A DNA stretch of 64,000 nucleotides from Delphinapterus leucas (Eukaryota; Chordata; Mammalia; Artiodactyla; Monodontidae): assembly GCF_002288925.2 (NCBI RefSeq), contig NW_022098021.1, positions 31,963,484 to 32,027,483 of the forward strand, given 5' to 3'. This document shows, piece by piece, positions 12,285 through 24,469 of the stretch. Numbering within the stretch: position 1 is the stretch's first letter; each line of letters begins with the position of its first letter. The notes under the pieces are model-generated. The model was given only the letters and a program-made list of their open reading frames with translations, did not search any database and was not told the DNA's origin. Position numbers and translations under genes: made by a program.

Positions 12285-12480
12285 AAAGTGAGATAAGTTA
12301 TGAATTCAGGATCCAACCCTGGGACACAACAATTATTTTAGCGATTTCCAAAAGTAGCCAAGAAAGGAAACAGCAAGGAGTTGACCAAAGGAGGAGAATC
12401 CATAATACATTAATATTATGGGAGCCACAAAAGTGAAAAATGAAGCAGAAGGCTCCAGTAAGATGAAGATGGAAAAATAC

Positions 12481-13104
12481 AAATTAATCTCCCTCTCTAC
12501 CTCTCCCTACCTTAATACAAATCTACATCATTAAAAAAAAAAGAACTTAGAAACCTAAAATGAAGAAACATTTGGAAAGGCCACAGTCTGCATACTCACA
12601 TATTATTTAGGAGTTTTATAAGTTTATTCTATTTATTCATTCTCTACCTTATTCTCAAAGCACTACAAATTTCTTAGATAAAATTCCTAAATTCAGTCTT
12701 CACAATTAAATTTGTAATAAATGTTAAGCAAAAGTCAGTTCAGTGTTATTCTCATTGACAAGTACCAGGAGTGCAGATTCTATCTCTTGCCAATTATGGG
12801 TGGAAACTTTGGCTTTAATGTCATGTTGAGAGTGCAATGGGTATTTGTGAGAGATGAGAAGCCTCACCCATCAATTGAGTCCTAATAGAAAAGCATAACA
12901 TTCTTCAATGCTTCAGACAAGAAGAGCAAGTTGTAAAATGGAAGGAAACTGGACTATAAAGCCAGACAAAGTAAACTCACTGTAGACTCCCGGGTAGAGG
13001 ACAGCAGAAATGCATTGGACTGTTTACTTCTTGGCATTGTGCACAGGAACAACCCTTCAACTGGAGACATAACTAACATGCCATCAAAGCTTTGTTGTCA
13101 GACA
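12481..13104. other. Unique DNA, no gene seen
   Basis: No repeat family or coding structure recognised. Confidence 0.45.
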
Positions 13105-13240
13105 CTGTCAGATTCCAGTAACAGTTCAGCCTTTCCCAGCTGTGTGTCTTAGGCAAATACCTAATGCTCCTAAATTCTACTTTCCTCATTTGTAACTACC
13201 CCAGAAGCTTGTTGTGAAAATTAAGAGGTAACATGTAGCG
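13105..13240 (+). mobile_element. MIR SINE fragment
   Basis: Resembles the MIR core-to-3' region: 'cagctgtgtgtcttaggcaa', 'ctttcctcatttgtaacta' and 'gttgtgaaaattaagaggta'. Diverged. Confidence 0.6.
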
Positions 13241-13253
13241 TATTAGTCTAGTA

Positions 13254-13476
13254 CAGCGGTTCTCAACACAGGGTGATTTTGCTCCCCAGAGGACATCTGG
13301 AAATGTCTGAAGACATTTTTGGTTATTAGGGCTGGGGAGGGGTTGGCTGTTACTGGCTTCTAGTTAGGTAAGAGTTTGGGGATGCTGTTAAACATCCTAT
13401 AAGACACAGGACAGCATCCAAGAATGAAGAATTATCTGACCCCAAATGTCAACAGTGCCAAGGATGAGAAATCCTG
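13254..13476 (+). mobile_element. MER20 (hAT-Charlie MITE)
   Basis: Full-length, about 220 bp: starts CAGCGGTTCTCAAC and contains 'aatgtctgaagacatttttg', 'gatgctgttaaacatccta', 'cacaggacagcatcc' and 'gaattatctgacccc', ending GAGAAATCCTG. Eight-base flanks GTCTAGTA (13246-13253) and ATCTAGTA (13477-13484) differ at one base, as expected for a hAT target duplication. Non-autonomous with no coding capacity. Confidence 0.88.
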
Positions 13477-13499
13477 ATCTAGTAGTTGTGCACACATTA

Positions 13500-13705
13500 T
13501 AATAGCTGGTGTTTCCTGAGCCCTCACACCATGCTAAGGGTTATTTAAGTGCTTGACATTATCTCATCTAACCTCACCCAAATACCATGAGATTAGTCCT
13601 AGTATTATCCCCTGTTTACAGAATAAGAAACTGACAGACAAAAAAGAAGTTAAGTAATGTACACAGAGTCACATAACTGGTAGTGGTAGAACCAGGATTT
13701 CATAA
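13500..13705 (+). mobile_element. MIR SINE
   Basis: Nearly complete MIR: 'ccatgctaagggttattta', 'tatctcatctaacctcac', 'agaataagaaactgacag', 'gttaagtaatgtacacag' and 'tggtagtggtagaaccagg', in consensus order. Confidence 0.8.
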
Positions 13706-14484
13706 ATGTTAACTATTATTACATTTCATAGAAAACTGAAAAATTGCTCAGGTATTTTCAACTCTTAGCATCAGATAACAAAGATTGTTTTTTTCAACTT
13801 TCATGCCAACATTAATAAAAATCCAGGCAAAATTGATATGTTGCATGCTTTGACTTCCTTACTCAAGTTTTTCTTTAAATGTGGACAAAATGAAAATGGA
13901 GTAATGGTTAAAAGGGCGGGGAGGGGAATCTAGCATTTCTTAAGAGCACCTTAAAAAGACAATTGCCAGAGCTCCTTTTAGAGAAGTCTTAGTGTTAAAA
14001 ATCAGTAAAACCTGACTTCAGTAACTGGCATTAGGTCTCCTCTAATGCTGAAGTCAATAGCTCCTCTTGTAATGGTGTTATGGTTTAAGCACTGCTTCAG
14101 GCCTATGTGAAACTTGAATGTGGGATCAAAGAGATAAAAGTGACCTGACTCTATCACTTTCACTTATAGCCTGAAATTCCTAGGATTTGTACATTTATGC
14201 AATTTTCAGTGATGTGTCATCGATTGTTTTTAAAAATCTTTTGCATCAGTGTCTTTTGGAAGGTATTTTTCTCCTTTTTAAATCTCCCTTTAGGGAAGCT
14301 GAACTATAAGCTGTTGAGTATACATTGTGTGTGGACCTGAAACCCTGAAAGGCAACAAATGCTGAAATGTGAGCATACATATGAGTATTTTGACAATTAT
14401 AACAAAATGTTTATGGAAATTTGGGGATCCTGAATTTCCAAGATAATTGCATGTTGAGGGAAAACAGTATAGTATAAAGAAGGA
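13706..14484. other. Unique DNA, no gene seen
   Basis: No recognisable repeat or gene. Confidence 0.45.
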
Positions 14485-14640
14485 AGCAATATGGTATAGT
14501 GGCTAAAAGTGCAAGATTTATCCTCTGGTCAGTATTCAAATCCCAACTGTATCATTTAATAATTATGTGATCTTGAAAATTGACTTGACTATTCTGAATC
14601 TCAGTTACCTTTCTTATTGAAGAAGGAAGACAGAAGGTTT
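14485..14640 (+). mobile_element. MIR SINE fragment
   Basis: MIR 5' half: 'gcaatatggtatagtggcta', 'caaatcccaactgtatcatt', 'attatgtgatcttgaaaatt' and 'tctgaatctcagttaccttt' follow the MIR tRNA-related and core order. Confidence 0.7.
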
Positions 14641-14654
14641 GACCAACAGAGGTT

Positions 14655-15620
14655 GGTGTTCAGTGAATTATGAGTTGAATTTGAAAGGTAGCCAGGGATT
14701 AAGTAATGCAGAAATTTATATACCATAGTAGGATTTTGGATTTTATTCTGTGATGGGAAATCATTGGACATTTTTTAGTAGGGGAGTATCATGATAGCAA
14801 TTTATGTTTTGAGAGGATCACTACGGGTCCTACATGAAGAATAGACTCTAGGGAGCCAGGAGTAGATGCAGGACAACCAAGAAAAGACAATTGCAATAGT
14901 GCAGGCAAGATATGTTGGTGGCTTCAAATAGGAAGATGACCCCTCACACCTGGCAGCAGCCAAACCAATTAGATTCATGACTCAACATAACTTCTGATAG
15001 ATTGAATATGAGTTGTGAGAAAGAAAATAAAAATGATGCCAAAGTTTTGGGTCTAAGTAACTGGATGAATGGAGACAGAATAAGAAACAGGTAAAAAGGA
15101 AGGGGTATTATAGAGTTTAGTTAGAAATAGTAATTAAGCATCCATGTGGGAATATTCAGTCAACCATTGGATATAAAAGTGTATGCGTTCAAGAAAGAGG
15201 CCAAGAATGGATCTTAAAATTTAGGCATTAAAAGAGTAGAAATATATTTAAGCTATGAGAACTGAGTGAGATTGCTATAGGAATATGTTAAAATAGTAAT
15301 GAAAAGAGACTCTGGGTCTGATCTCTAGGGGTCTCCAATATTTAGAGGTCAAGAAAATAAGAAAATTGCAGGAAAATTCTGGGAGGGGAGTTTCTTAGAG
15401 TCAAGCAAATAAAGTGCTTCAAGAAAAAGGAAATGACCTACTGTCATATGCTACAGAGACACTGAGTGAGATGAAGGAAGAATTGACCATTGGCATTGTC
15501 AAGATAGAGGCCATTGGTGAACCCGAGAAGAAAACATTCAGTGGAGTGATGGGTCAAACACCTTATTTCATGAAGTGAGTTCAAGAAAGAATGAGAGGAG
15601 TAGAAATGGAGAAGGGAAAA
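14655..15620 (-). mobile_element. L2 LINE fragment (RT coding region)
   Basis: Antisense L2 internal sequence: 'ggattttattctgtgatggg', 'gcaatagtgcaggcaagata' (complement encodes the conserved C-terminal RLDYCN-like stretch), 'tggtggcttcaaatagg', 'atccatgtgggaatattc', and 'gaattgaccattggcattg' near the right end. About 965 bp with no open frame, and no young insertion inside it. Confidence 0.78.
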
Positions 15621-15629
15621 ATAACTAAC

Positions 15630-15725
15630 ATATGTTTGTGAAAATTAAATAAGAAAATATATGGGAAGCATTTAGCTCAATACTTGGCACTTTACAAAGT
15701 GCCAATTGATAGCTACCATCACTGT
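15630..15725 (+). mobile_element. MIR 3' end fragment
   Basis: 'gaagcatttagctcaatact', 'tggcactttacaaagtgcc' and 'gatagctaccatcactg' resemble the MIR tail. Confidence 0.5.
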
Positions 15726-16110
15726 TTTTATAATTTTTATGTAGTCATCCCCTATCATTTAAATATTAACTGTATCCACAGCCAGACCAAGAGAAATATA
15801 TGTGTGTATTAATATATTAGCATTTTTGTCAAGGTGTTCAATATATATGTATGTATAATTATCTTATTTTTTCCTTACAACATTCTGTGGAGAAAAAAAA
15901 TATAGTCATGTAAGTTTTTCCCTGTTCCACAGCTGACAACGTTTAGGCTCACAACTTATGACTTACCTAAAGTCACATATAAAACCGGAGTGAAACCAAG
16001 ATCTAATGGCACTTGACTCTTTTCTCTTTGCAGCAATAAAGAATAAAAGTTCAGTTATATCACCAAAGGGAAAAACAAAAAATATCAATGAGAATTAGAC
16101 AATGTAAATA
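15726..16110. other. AT-rich DNA with a possible MIR remnant
   Basis: Mostly featureless. Around 15900-16010, 'gacttacctaaagtcacata' is weakly MIR-like. No gene seen. Confidence 0.35.
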
Positions 16111-16578
16111 CAAACATACCTTGTTTAGTGGGTTTTGCTTTATTGTGCTTAGCAGATATTGTGTTTTTTACAAATTGAAGATTTATGGCAACTTTGCATT
16201 AAGCAATCTACTGGCATCATTTTGCCAACAGCTTTTGCTCACTCCATGTCTCTGTGTCACATTTTGATAATCCTTGCAGCATTTCAAGCTTTTTCATTAT
16301 TATTATATTTGTTATGGTAATCTGTGATCAGTCATCTTTGATGTTACTATTGCAAAAAGACTACAACTCACCAAAGGCTCAGAAGATGGTTAACATTTTT
16401 TGGCAATAAAGTATTTTTAAGGTATATTCATTTTTTAAAAATATAATGATATCATCAATAGACTACAATATAGTGTAAACATAATTTTATATGCACTGGG
16501 AAACCAAAAACTTCATGTGATATTCTCTTTATTGCAGTGGTCTGGAACAAAACCCATAATATATCCAAGGTATGCCTG
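16111..16578 (-). mobile_element. Tigger1-type DNA transposon, internally deleted
   Basis: Terminal inverted repeats are visible: CAAACATACCTTGTTTAG on the left and AAGGTATGCCTG on the right (consensus CAGGCATACCTCG), flanked by TA at 16109-16110 and 16579-16580, the Tc1/mariner-type target duplication. Near the left are 'caaattgaagatttatggca' and 'gatcagtcatctttgatgtt'. Near the right are 'gcactgggaaaccaaaaac' and 'ctttattgcagtggtctgg'. A full element is about 2.4 kb, so this 468-bp copy has lost its whole transposase gene. Confidence 0.85.
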
Positions 16579-16804
16579 TATCTGACTTGAATAATGAACA
16601 CCCAAAAGATATTTTTAATTCATAAATCATTTGCACATGTTCTGTTAACCATCTGGTACACTCTGTTCTTTTTAGACATGGTCAGATTATTCTATCAAGT
16701 GAGAAAATGTTCTGCCATAAAGACAGATTAAAATATTTTAGTCATAGAAATTATGTAAGGGAAGGTAGAAAAAAGCAAAACATTTCTTTAAGTACACACT
16801 TAAT

Positions 16805-16945
16805 CAATCAAGAAACGTCAATTTCTTGCAATTACCCATGTTGGGTAGTTGGTTAGGTACTGGGCATACAAGAGGAAATAGCCAAGCATAATTTCTGCTC
16901 CCTTGACATCTATAGTCTAGTGAGATAGATAATAATCAGAGTTAA
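16805..16945 (-). mobile_element. L2 3' end fragment
   Basis: Inverted L2 3' UTR: 'aggtactgggcatacaag' followed by 'tctatagtctagtgagatag', as in the L2 tail complement. Immediately precedes the large L1. Confidence 0.55.
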
Positions 16946-16954
16946 GAGACAGAG

Positions 16955-17832
16955 GAATATGTTCCAAGTGAAAGAAAAGGCAACACCCAGAAAAAGAGCT
17001 AAACAAAGTGGAGATAAGTAATCTACCTGATAAGGAGTTCAAAGTAATAATCATAAAGATGCTCAATAAATTCAGAAGACTGGATGAACACAGTAGAAGT
17101 TTAACAAAGATTTAGAGGATATAAAAAAGAACCAAACAGAGCTGAAGAATATAATTACTGAACTAAAAAATACACTAGAAGGAATCAACAGTAGATTAGA
17201 TGATATAGAAGAATGGATCAGCAAACTGGAATACAGAGTGGTGGAAGTCATCCAAGTTGAACAGAAGAAGTAAAAAGAATTTTTTAAAAATAAAGATAGT
17301 TTAAGGTAACTCTTGGACAATATCAAGCATACTAACATTAGAATCAATGGGTCTCATAAAGAGAAGAGAGGGAGAGAGAGAGGAAGGGGCAGGGAACTTA
17401 TTTGAAGAAATAATAGTTGAAAACGTCCCTAATATGGGAAAGGAAATAGATGTCCAGCTCCAGGAAGCAGAGCGTCTCAAACAAGATCAATCCAAAGAGA
17501 TCCACACCAAGGCACATTACAATTAAAATGGCAAAAATTAAAAATAAAATAAAATCTTAAAAACAGAAAGAGAAAAGCAACTAGTTATGTACAAGGGAAT
17601 TCCCATAAGACTATGAGCTGACTTTTCAGCAGAAATTTTGCAGGCCAGAAGGGAGTAACATGACATGTTCAAAGTGATGGGGAAAAAAAAACCTACAACC
17701 AAGAATACTCTACTTAGCAAGGATATTATTCAAATTTGAAGGTAAGATAATGAGTTGTACATAAAAGTAAAAGCTAAAAGCATTCAGCATCACAAATCAG
17801 CTTTACCAGAAATGTTAAAAGGATTCCTCTAA
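16955..17832 (+). pseudogene. L1 ORF1 remnant (RNA-binding chaperone), broken
   Basis: L1 ORF1 encodes a trimeric RNA-binding protein needed for retrotransposition. This remnant lacks the N-terminus. The coiled-coil region is recognisable around 17040-17270 (complement of a 91-codon shadow frame), and the C-terminal domain at 17500-17830, with 'gagagaaaagcaactagtta' and 'ctgacttttcagcagaaat'. The frame closes at TAA 17830-17832, the position expected from family structure. Multiple stops and indels make it non-functional. Confidence 0.75.
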
Positions 17833-18191
17833 GCAGAAAAGAAAAGACTACAACTATAAATATAAAAATTATGAAAGAAAAAATCTCATTAACAAAGGCA
17901 AACATACATAAAGATATGTTCAACCACTTATAAAACTAGTAAGAAGGTTAAAAGACAAAAGTGGTAAAATCAACTATATCCACAACAAGCAGTTAAGGGA
18001 AACACAAAACAAAAAGATGTAAAATATAATTTCAAAAACATTAAACATGAGGAGAGGGGAATAAAAATGGTAAAAATGTGGGGTTTTTAAGATGTGTTCA
18101 GACTTAAGAGAAAATCAACTTAAAATAATCATATCAATAATTTATGCTGTTATATATAAACCTCATAGTAACACAAACCAACAACCACTAA

Positions 18192-18214
18192 CATATATAT
18201 ATATATATATATAT
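18192..18214. repeat. (TA)n microsatellite in L1 spacer
   Basis: Eleven or so uninterrupted AT units in the ORF1-ORF2 spacer of the plus-strand L1. Confidence 0.85.
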
Positions 18215-18321
18215 ACACAAAAAAGAGAGAAGAATCCAAACAGAGCACTAAAAATAGTCATCAAATTACAAGGGAAAAGAACAAAAGAAAGTAACAAAAG
18301 CAAATACAAAACAACCAGAAA

Positions 18322-19878
18322 ATGACATTAAAGACATACCTATCAATAACATAATTACTTTAAATATAAATGGACTACATGCTCCAGTCAAAAGACACAG
18401 GGTAGCTAATTGGATAAAATACCAAGACCATATATATGCTGCCTACAAGAGTCCAATTTAGATCTAAAAATACACAAAGACTGAAATTGAGGGAAGGAAA
18501 ACAGTATTCCATACAAGTGAAAATCAGAAGAAAGCCAGGTAGCAGTAATTATATCAGGCAAAATAGACTTTAAACAAAAGACTGTTGCAAGAGACAAAGA
18601 AAAACATTACATAATGATCAAGGGATCAATCCAAGAAGAAAATATAACAATTGTAAATATATATGCACTTAACGTAGGACCACCTAAATACATAAGGAAA
18701 GTATTAACATATATAAAAGGAGAAACCGACAGTAACACAATAAAAATAGGGGATTTAACACCCCACTTACATCAATAGATCAACCAGACAGAAATCAATA
18801 AGGAAACACTGGCCTTAAATGACACATTAGGCCAGATGTACTTAATAAATATATGCTCCATTAAAAAGCAGCAGAATATACATTCTTTTCAAGTGCACAT
18901 GGAACATTCTCCAGGATAGATCACATGCTCGGCCACAAAACAAGCCCTGGTAAATTTAAGATTGGAATCATATTAAGTATCTTTTTTGACCACAGCTGTA
19001 TGAAACTAGAAATCAGCTACAAAAAAAAAATGAAAAACCCACAAACACTTGGGGGATAAACAGTATGCTACCAAACAACCAATGGTTCACCGAAAAACTC
19101 AAAGAAGAAATTAAAAAATACCTGGATACAAATGAAAATGAAAATACCACAATCCAAAATCTATGGTACACAATGAAAACAGTTCTAAGAGGGAAGTTTA
19201 TAGAGATACAAGCTTACCTCAGGAAACAAAAATCTCAAATAAATGCCTAACCTTACACCCAAAGGAGCTAGAAAAAGAGGAACAAACAAAATCCAAAGTT
19301 CATAGAAGGGAAGAAATCATAAACATAAGAGCAGAAATAAATGAAATCGAGACAAAAAATAGAACAGATCACTGAAACTAAGAACTGGTTCTTTGAAAAG
19401 ATAAATGAAATTGATAAACATTTAGCTAGACTCATAAAGAAAAAAAAAAAGAGTGAGGGCCAGATATATAAAATCAGAAACAAAAGAAGAACAGTTGCAA
19501 AAACACCACAGAAATACAAAGGACTATGAGATTACTACAGACAATTATACATCAATAAAATGAACAACCTAAAAGAAACAAATAAATTCCTAGAAACATC
19601 CAATCTCCCAAGACTGAATCAGGAAGAAACAGAAAATATAAACAGATTAGCAGTAATGAAATTGAATCAGTAATAATAATAAAAAATAACTCCCAACAAC
19701 TGAAAGTCCAGGACCAGAAGACATCACAGGTGAATGCTACCAAATATTTAAAGAAGAGTTATCACCTTTCCTCAAATGATTCCAGAAAAATTTGAAGAGG
19801 AAGAAATTCATTCTATGAGCTTCCATACTCAGTCTACAAGGCCAGCATCACCCTGATACCAAAACCAGACATTGACAA

Positions 19879-19919
<41 letters not shown>

Positions 19920-22130
19920 CATGCCAATATCATTGATGAACATAAATGCAAAAATCCTAAACAAAATAGCAAATAAAATTCACACTACATTAAAAGAATT
20001 ATTCACCATGATCAAGTGGGATTTATGACAGGGATGCAAGGATGGTTCAAAATCTGCAAACCAACCAATGTGATGTACCACATTAACAAATTGAAGAATA
20101 AAGTCTATATGATCATCTCAGTAAATGCAGAAAAAGCTTTTGACAAAATTCAACATCTATTTATGATAAGAACTCTCAACAAAGTGGTTATAGAAAGAAC
20201 ATACTTCAACATAACAAAGGCATATATGACAAACTTACATCCAACATCCTACTCAACATTGAAAAGATGAAAACATTTTCTCAAAGATCAGGAACAAGAC
20301 AAGGATGTCCACTCTCACCACTTTTCTCCAACATAGTATTGGAAGTCCTAGCCACAGCAATAACACAAGGAAAAGAAATAGAAGAAATACAAATTGAAAA
20401 GGAAGAATAAAACTGTCACTGTTTGCAGATGACATGCTACTATATAGAAAATTCTAAAGATGTCACCAAAAAAACTTTTAGAACTAATAAAAGAATTCAG
20501 TAAAGTTGTAAGATACAAAATTAATATATTGCAAATCAGTTGCATTTATACACACTAACAACAAATTGTCAGAGAGAAATTAAGAAAACAATCCCATTTA
20601 CAATTACATCAAAAAGAATAAAATACCTTGGAATAAATCTAACCAAAGAAAGTAAAAAATCTGTACTCAGAAAATTATAAGATATTGATGACAGCAAACA
20701 TGAATGGAAAGATGCACTGTGCTCATGAACTGGAAAAATTAATATTGTTAAAATGACCATCTTACTCAAGGCAGCCTACATATTCAGTGCAATCCCTATC
20801 AAAATACCAATAGTAATTTTCACAGAACTAGAACATATAATTCTAAAATTTGTATGGAAATACAAAAGACCCCAAATAGCCAAGACAATCTTGAGAAAGA
20901 AGAACAAAGCTGTCTGTATCATGCTCCCTGGTTTTGAACTATACTACAAACCAGATTAATCAAAACAGTATGGTACTGGAACAAAAACAGACACATAGAT
21001 TAATGGAATGGAATAGACAGTCCATAAATGAACCCACACTTATACGGACAACGTAACCTACAACAAAGGAGGCAAAGATATAAAATGAGGAAAAGACAGC
21101 CTTTTCAATAAATGGAGTTGGAAAAACTGGACAGCTACATGCAAAAGAATCACACTGGACTATTTTCTCACCCTTTACACAAAAATAAACTCAAAATGCA
21201 TTAAAGGCTTAAATGTAAGACCTGAAACCATAAAAATCCTAGAAGAAAACATAGGTAGTATGCTCTTTGACATCAGTCTTGGCAATATTTTTTTGGATCA
21301 GTCTCTTCAGGCAAAGGAACTAAAGCAAAAATAAACAAATGGGGCTACATCAAAGTAAAAAGCTTCTGCACAGTGAAGGAAACTATCAACAAAATGAAAA
21401 GGCAACCTACTGAATGGAAAAAGGTATTTGCAAACAATATATCTGTTAAGGGCTTAATATCCAAAATATAAACAAAAAACAAAACTCATTCAACTCAACA
21501 CCAAAAAACAAACAACCTGATTAAAAAATGGGCAGAAGAACTGAATAGACATTTTTGTAAAGAGGACATACAGATGGCCAACAGGCACATAAAAAGATGC
21601 TCAAAATCACTAATCATCGAGGAAATGCAGATCAAAACCACAGTGAGACACAACCTCACACCTGTCAGGATGGCTATTATCAAAAAGGCAACAATTAACA
21701 AGTGTTGGCAAGGGTATAGAAAAAAGGGAACCCTTGTGCACTTCTGGAGAGACTGTAAATTGATGCATCCACTATGGAAAACAGTAAGGAGGTTTCTCAA
21801 AAAATTAAAAACAGAACTGCTATATGATCCAGCAGTTTCACTTCTGGGTATTTGCTGAATAAAACAAAAACACTAATTCAAAAAGAAGTATGCATTCTAA
21901 TGTTCATTCCAGCATTATTTATGATAGCTGATACAAGGTCCACTGATAGAATAATAGATAAAGAAGATATAATGGAATCATATATATAATGGAATAATAT
22001 ATAATTATATATAATGGAATAATAGTCATAAAAAAAGAATGAAATCTTGCCATTTGTGATGACATGGATGGATCTAGAGGGTATTATTCTAAATGAAATA
22101 ACTCATACAAATAAAGACAAATATTGCATG
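18322..22130 (+). pseudogene. L1 ORF2 remnant (endonuclease-reverse transcriptase), broken
   Basis: Near full-length ORF2 by position. Landmarks in order: the presumed start at ATG 18322; the endonuclease region with the 'GRIDHML'-type motif encoded near 18912-18932; palm-domain sequence near 20000-20270, including the 84-codon frame at 20016-20270 with the [11 protein letters not shown] motif; the FADD catalytic core at 20422-20433; and the C-terminal segment at 21574-21858 (94 codons). Frames change repeatedly, for example a stop just before FADD near 20408. It cannot encode an active protein. Confidence 0.82.
19882..19917. repeat. (CA)n microsatellite inside L1 ORF2
   Basis: Eighteen CA units replacing part of the ORF2 coding sequence just before 'atgccaatatcattgatg'. 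It grew after the element died. Confidence 0.9.
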
Positions 22131-22496
22131 ATGTCATTTAAATGCAGAGTCTAAAAAACAAAACAGACAAACAAAACAAAATGAAAACAGATTCATAGAT
22201 ACAGAGAACAAACAGTAGTTGCCAGAAGGAAGGAGTGTAGAAAACTCAGCGAAATAGTTGAAGGGGATTAAGAGGTTCAAACTTCCAGTTATATAATAAA
22301 TAAGTAACAGGAATGTAATACACAGCATAAGAAATATGGTCAATAATGTTGTAATAACTTTGTATGGGTACAGATGGTTACTAGACTTATCATGGTCATC
22401 ACTTAATGTATGCAAATGTTAAATCATTATTGAGTACACCTGAAACTAACATAATATTGTATGTCAACTGTATTTCAACTAAAAAAAGAAATAACA

Positions 22497-22790
22497 ATTA
22501 AACCAACAAAATATATTTCATTAGTAACAATAGATGCCAGAAGACAATAATATCTTTAAAGTTATAAAGGAACATCACCGTCAAGCTAGAATTCTATACC
22601 CAATTAAACTATTGTACAAAAGGAGAGAAAATAAAGATATTTTCAGAAACATAAAAAAGAAACATATATCATTTGTATGAAAGATAAGAAAATATCTGCA
22701 TCCTTTCAGCAAATCATGTATAATCACTTCCAGAAGCTTGGAATGAAGAGACTCTCAAAAAATACATGCATTCAGTAAGGCACTTTGGTA
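22497..22790 (+). mobile_element. Older L1 fragment (ORF1 3' region)
   Basis: 'aatagatgccagaagacaat', 'aagctagaattctatacccaa' and 'ataaagatattttcagaaac' are the ORF1 C-terminal region of a more ancient L1 subfamily. It abuts the tail of the large L1, so it is either the insertion target or an independent fragment. Confidence 0.65.
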
Positions 22791-22799
22791 AAAAATATA

Positions 22800-23867
22800 A
22801 AAGGGAAATTGGGTTGATTTTCTTTTAAGGAATCCATATTTCTTGTTTCCATATTAATGAAAATAGAGAGTAGTATACTTCATTTACATATCCTTGTAAG
22901 AGACCACTGAAGCCAAGGTGAAACATTAATAGAAATAAGCATTAAACAATTCTGAAATGCTTCCAAAATGTGTGAGCTGCTCCCAAGTCTCCAGGTAATC
23001 AGTATGGAACGCTACTTACTGCTTCTACAAGGCCAAAGTTTTCAATCCACGAGAGACTAGGGTTTCTTTGGAGCTGCATCCAATCTAAGGTAATGAATAC
23101 CTCCTGAGAAACATGCACTTCTCCATCAGTGAGAGAATGGCTAAGATAAATTGTGTGTCACCCTTCAAATCAGCTACTTCACACTCCAGTCATCTTTGTT
23201 AGCAACCAAACTAATCCTTCTTGTTCACCCAGTCCTTTGACACCCAAACTGCTTGGTACATGTTCGCACCAACCCATACCTCACTGCCACTGTCTCTCCA
23301 AAATCTTTCAACTGTGTTCTCTGGAATTCCATTCTGTTTAACCCTTACATCTTTAAACTCTTCCTGAACAATGTCTTCCACCTTGGTTAAGAACTTGGAG
23401 CTTCTGATGTGAGGTCCATGAACTATGTTTCAAGGAGTCAGTGACATGCTTAAAAAGACAATTTTTAAGTTTTCTTTCTATTATTTTGAAATATGTCTTT
23501 GTTAAAAAAAATTGTGTCTGTATTATAAGGACACTATGTTATTACAAAAGGTCTAGGTTGCTTAGTTTATATGATCAAGCAACATGCAATCAACATTAAA
23601 ACTTCTTATAATGTTTTGAAATGTTTTCTATTGACAAAAATTAAATAAAATGTCTCTGCCTTATGATTAAAGAGAACTATTAGTGTTTACTTTAAGCATA
23701 GATTAACTTGCAGAAAACCTCCAAGGAAATAAATTATAAGGATCGTTTTATATCCTTTGGTTTTACCTTTGAAAAGGAACACACAAGCCACAATAATTTT
23801 TGTACCAAAAGGTTTGCATGAATGGACGCACAAACCTAGCAAAAGGCTTGCCTTTGTGGACCTTTAT
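22800..23867. other. Unique or unassigned DNA, no gene seen
   Basis: No named repeat recognised. The pyrimidine-rich section 23150-23400 could be a highly decayed LINE, but I cannot align it with confidence. Confidence 0.4.
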
Positions 23868-23876
23868 ACACACACA

Positions 23877-23915
<39 letters not shown>

Positions 23916-23919
23916 ACGC
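23868..23919. repeat. (CA)n microsatellite, interrupted
   Basis: About 24 CA units with single interruptions (TC, TA, GC). Confidence 0.9.
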
Positions 23920-23959
23920 ACCCATATACTTGGATTGGAAACACTGTAACATTACCAAA

Positions 23960-24225
23960 ACCTTGCCAAGCCAGGAATCAAGATCCATCCTGGACTCCTC
24001 ACTGTCTTTCACTCTTCACCCCACATCTACTCACTTTCCAATGCCTATGGATTAAAACTCTTAAATATCTCTCAAATCCATCCACTTCTCTCCATACCCA
24101 CAGCCATCACTCCTGTCCAAGCGAGGTCACCTATTACTACAATTACTGCAATCTTTTCTGTGCCTCTAGTGTTAGTCCTCACTTCCTTCAATTCTGCAGT
24201 CAACCAGGGTGATTCTTACATAGCA
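23960..24225 (+). mobile_element. L2 LINE fragment (C-terminal RT region)
   Basis: Sense L2: 'catcctggactcctcactgt', 'cttcaccccacatctac', 'attactacaattactgcaat' (the L2 dYCN stretch) and 'caaccagggtgattcttaca'. It accounts for most of the 151-codon open frame at 23757-24212, which also reads through the CA repeat. Confidence 0.6.
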
Positions 24226-24469
24226 AGACAAGAGAAAGAGAGAAAACAGATACATCATTATGGTTGTTTTTGAAACTGAGACTTTTTGGAAATTCTGGGG
24301 GAAAGTTGTGATGAAGGGAAAACTATTGAGGTAGAAGAAAATCTTAAATAATCACTTTGTTTATTGAATATTAAAGTCTTTGGGGTTAATTTGTACTATA
24401 ATTGCAAGTAAAATAATATAATGAAATTAGAGGTTGCTTTTGGACAAATCAGAGTTTGTTGACTTTGTT

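Larger units (their letters stand above)
11083..12480 (-). mobile_element. L2 LINE fragment (RT to 3' end), interrupted by SINE
   Basis: Antisense L2. It begins with the inverted L2 tail ('cattcactcaacaaacattt'), then the inverted 3' coding region ('ggaaaaggcattccatac', 'gacaggggccatatcaatga'), then the RT region ('ggctggatggtggtgcc', 'tctagagctcagagcacagg', 'aaccctgggacacaac'). A CHR-type SINE occupies 11913-12254, with microsatellite to 12282, and L2 homology resumes after it. All frames are destroyed. L2 is an extinct CR1-clade LINE, so this copy is ancient. Confidence 0.8.
16955..22492 (+). mobile_element. Large plus-strand L1, 5'-truncated, decayed (about 5.5 kb)
   Basis: Covers most of ORF1, the inter-ORF spacer, essentially all of ORF2 and a 3' UTR ending in 'acacctgaaactaacataat' and a short A-rich tail. 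It starts inside ORF1, so it lacks the 5' UTR promoter. Both ORFs carry many stops and frameshifts, and no clear target duplications remain. Microsatellites have grown inside it: TA at 18192-18214 and CA at 19882-19917. Divergence from the copies at 32.7 and 38.3 kb indicates greater age. Confidence 0.9.

Noticed and set aside
23757..24212. 151-codon open frame
   Set aside because: Consists of a CA-repeat (TH-repeat peptide) plus decayed L2 sequence, with no start context or known domain.
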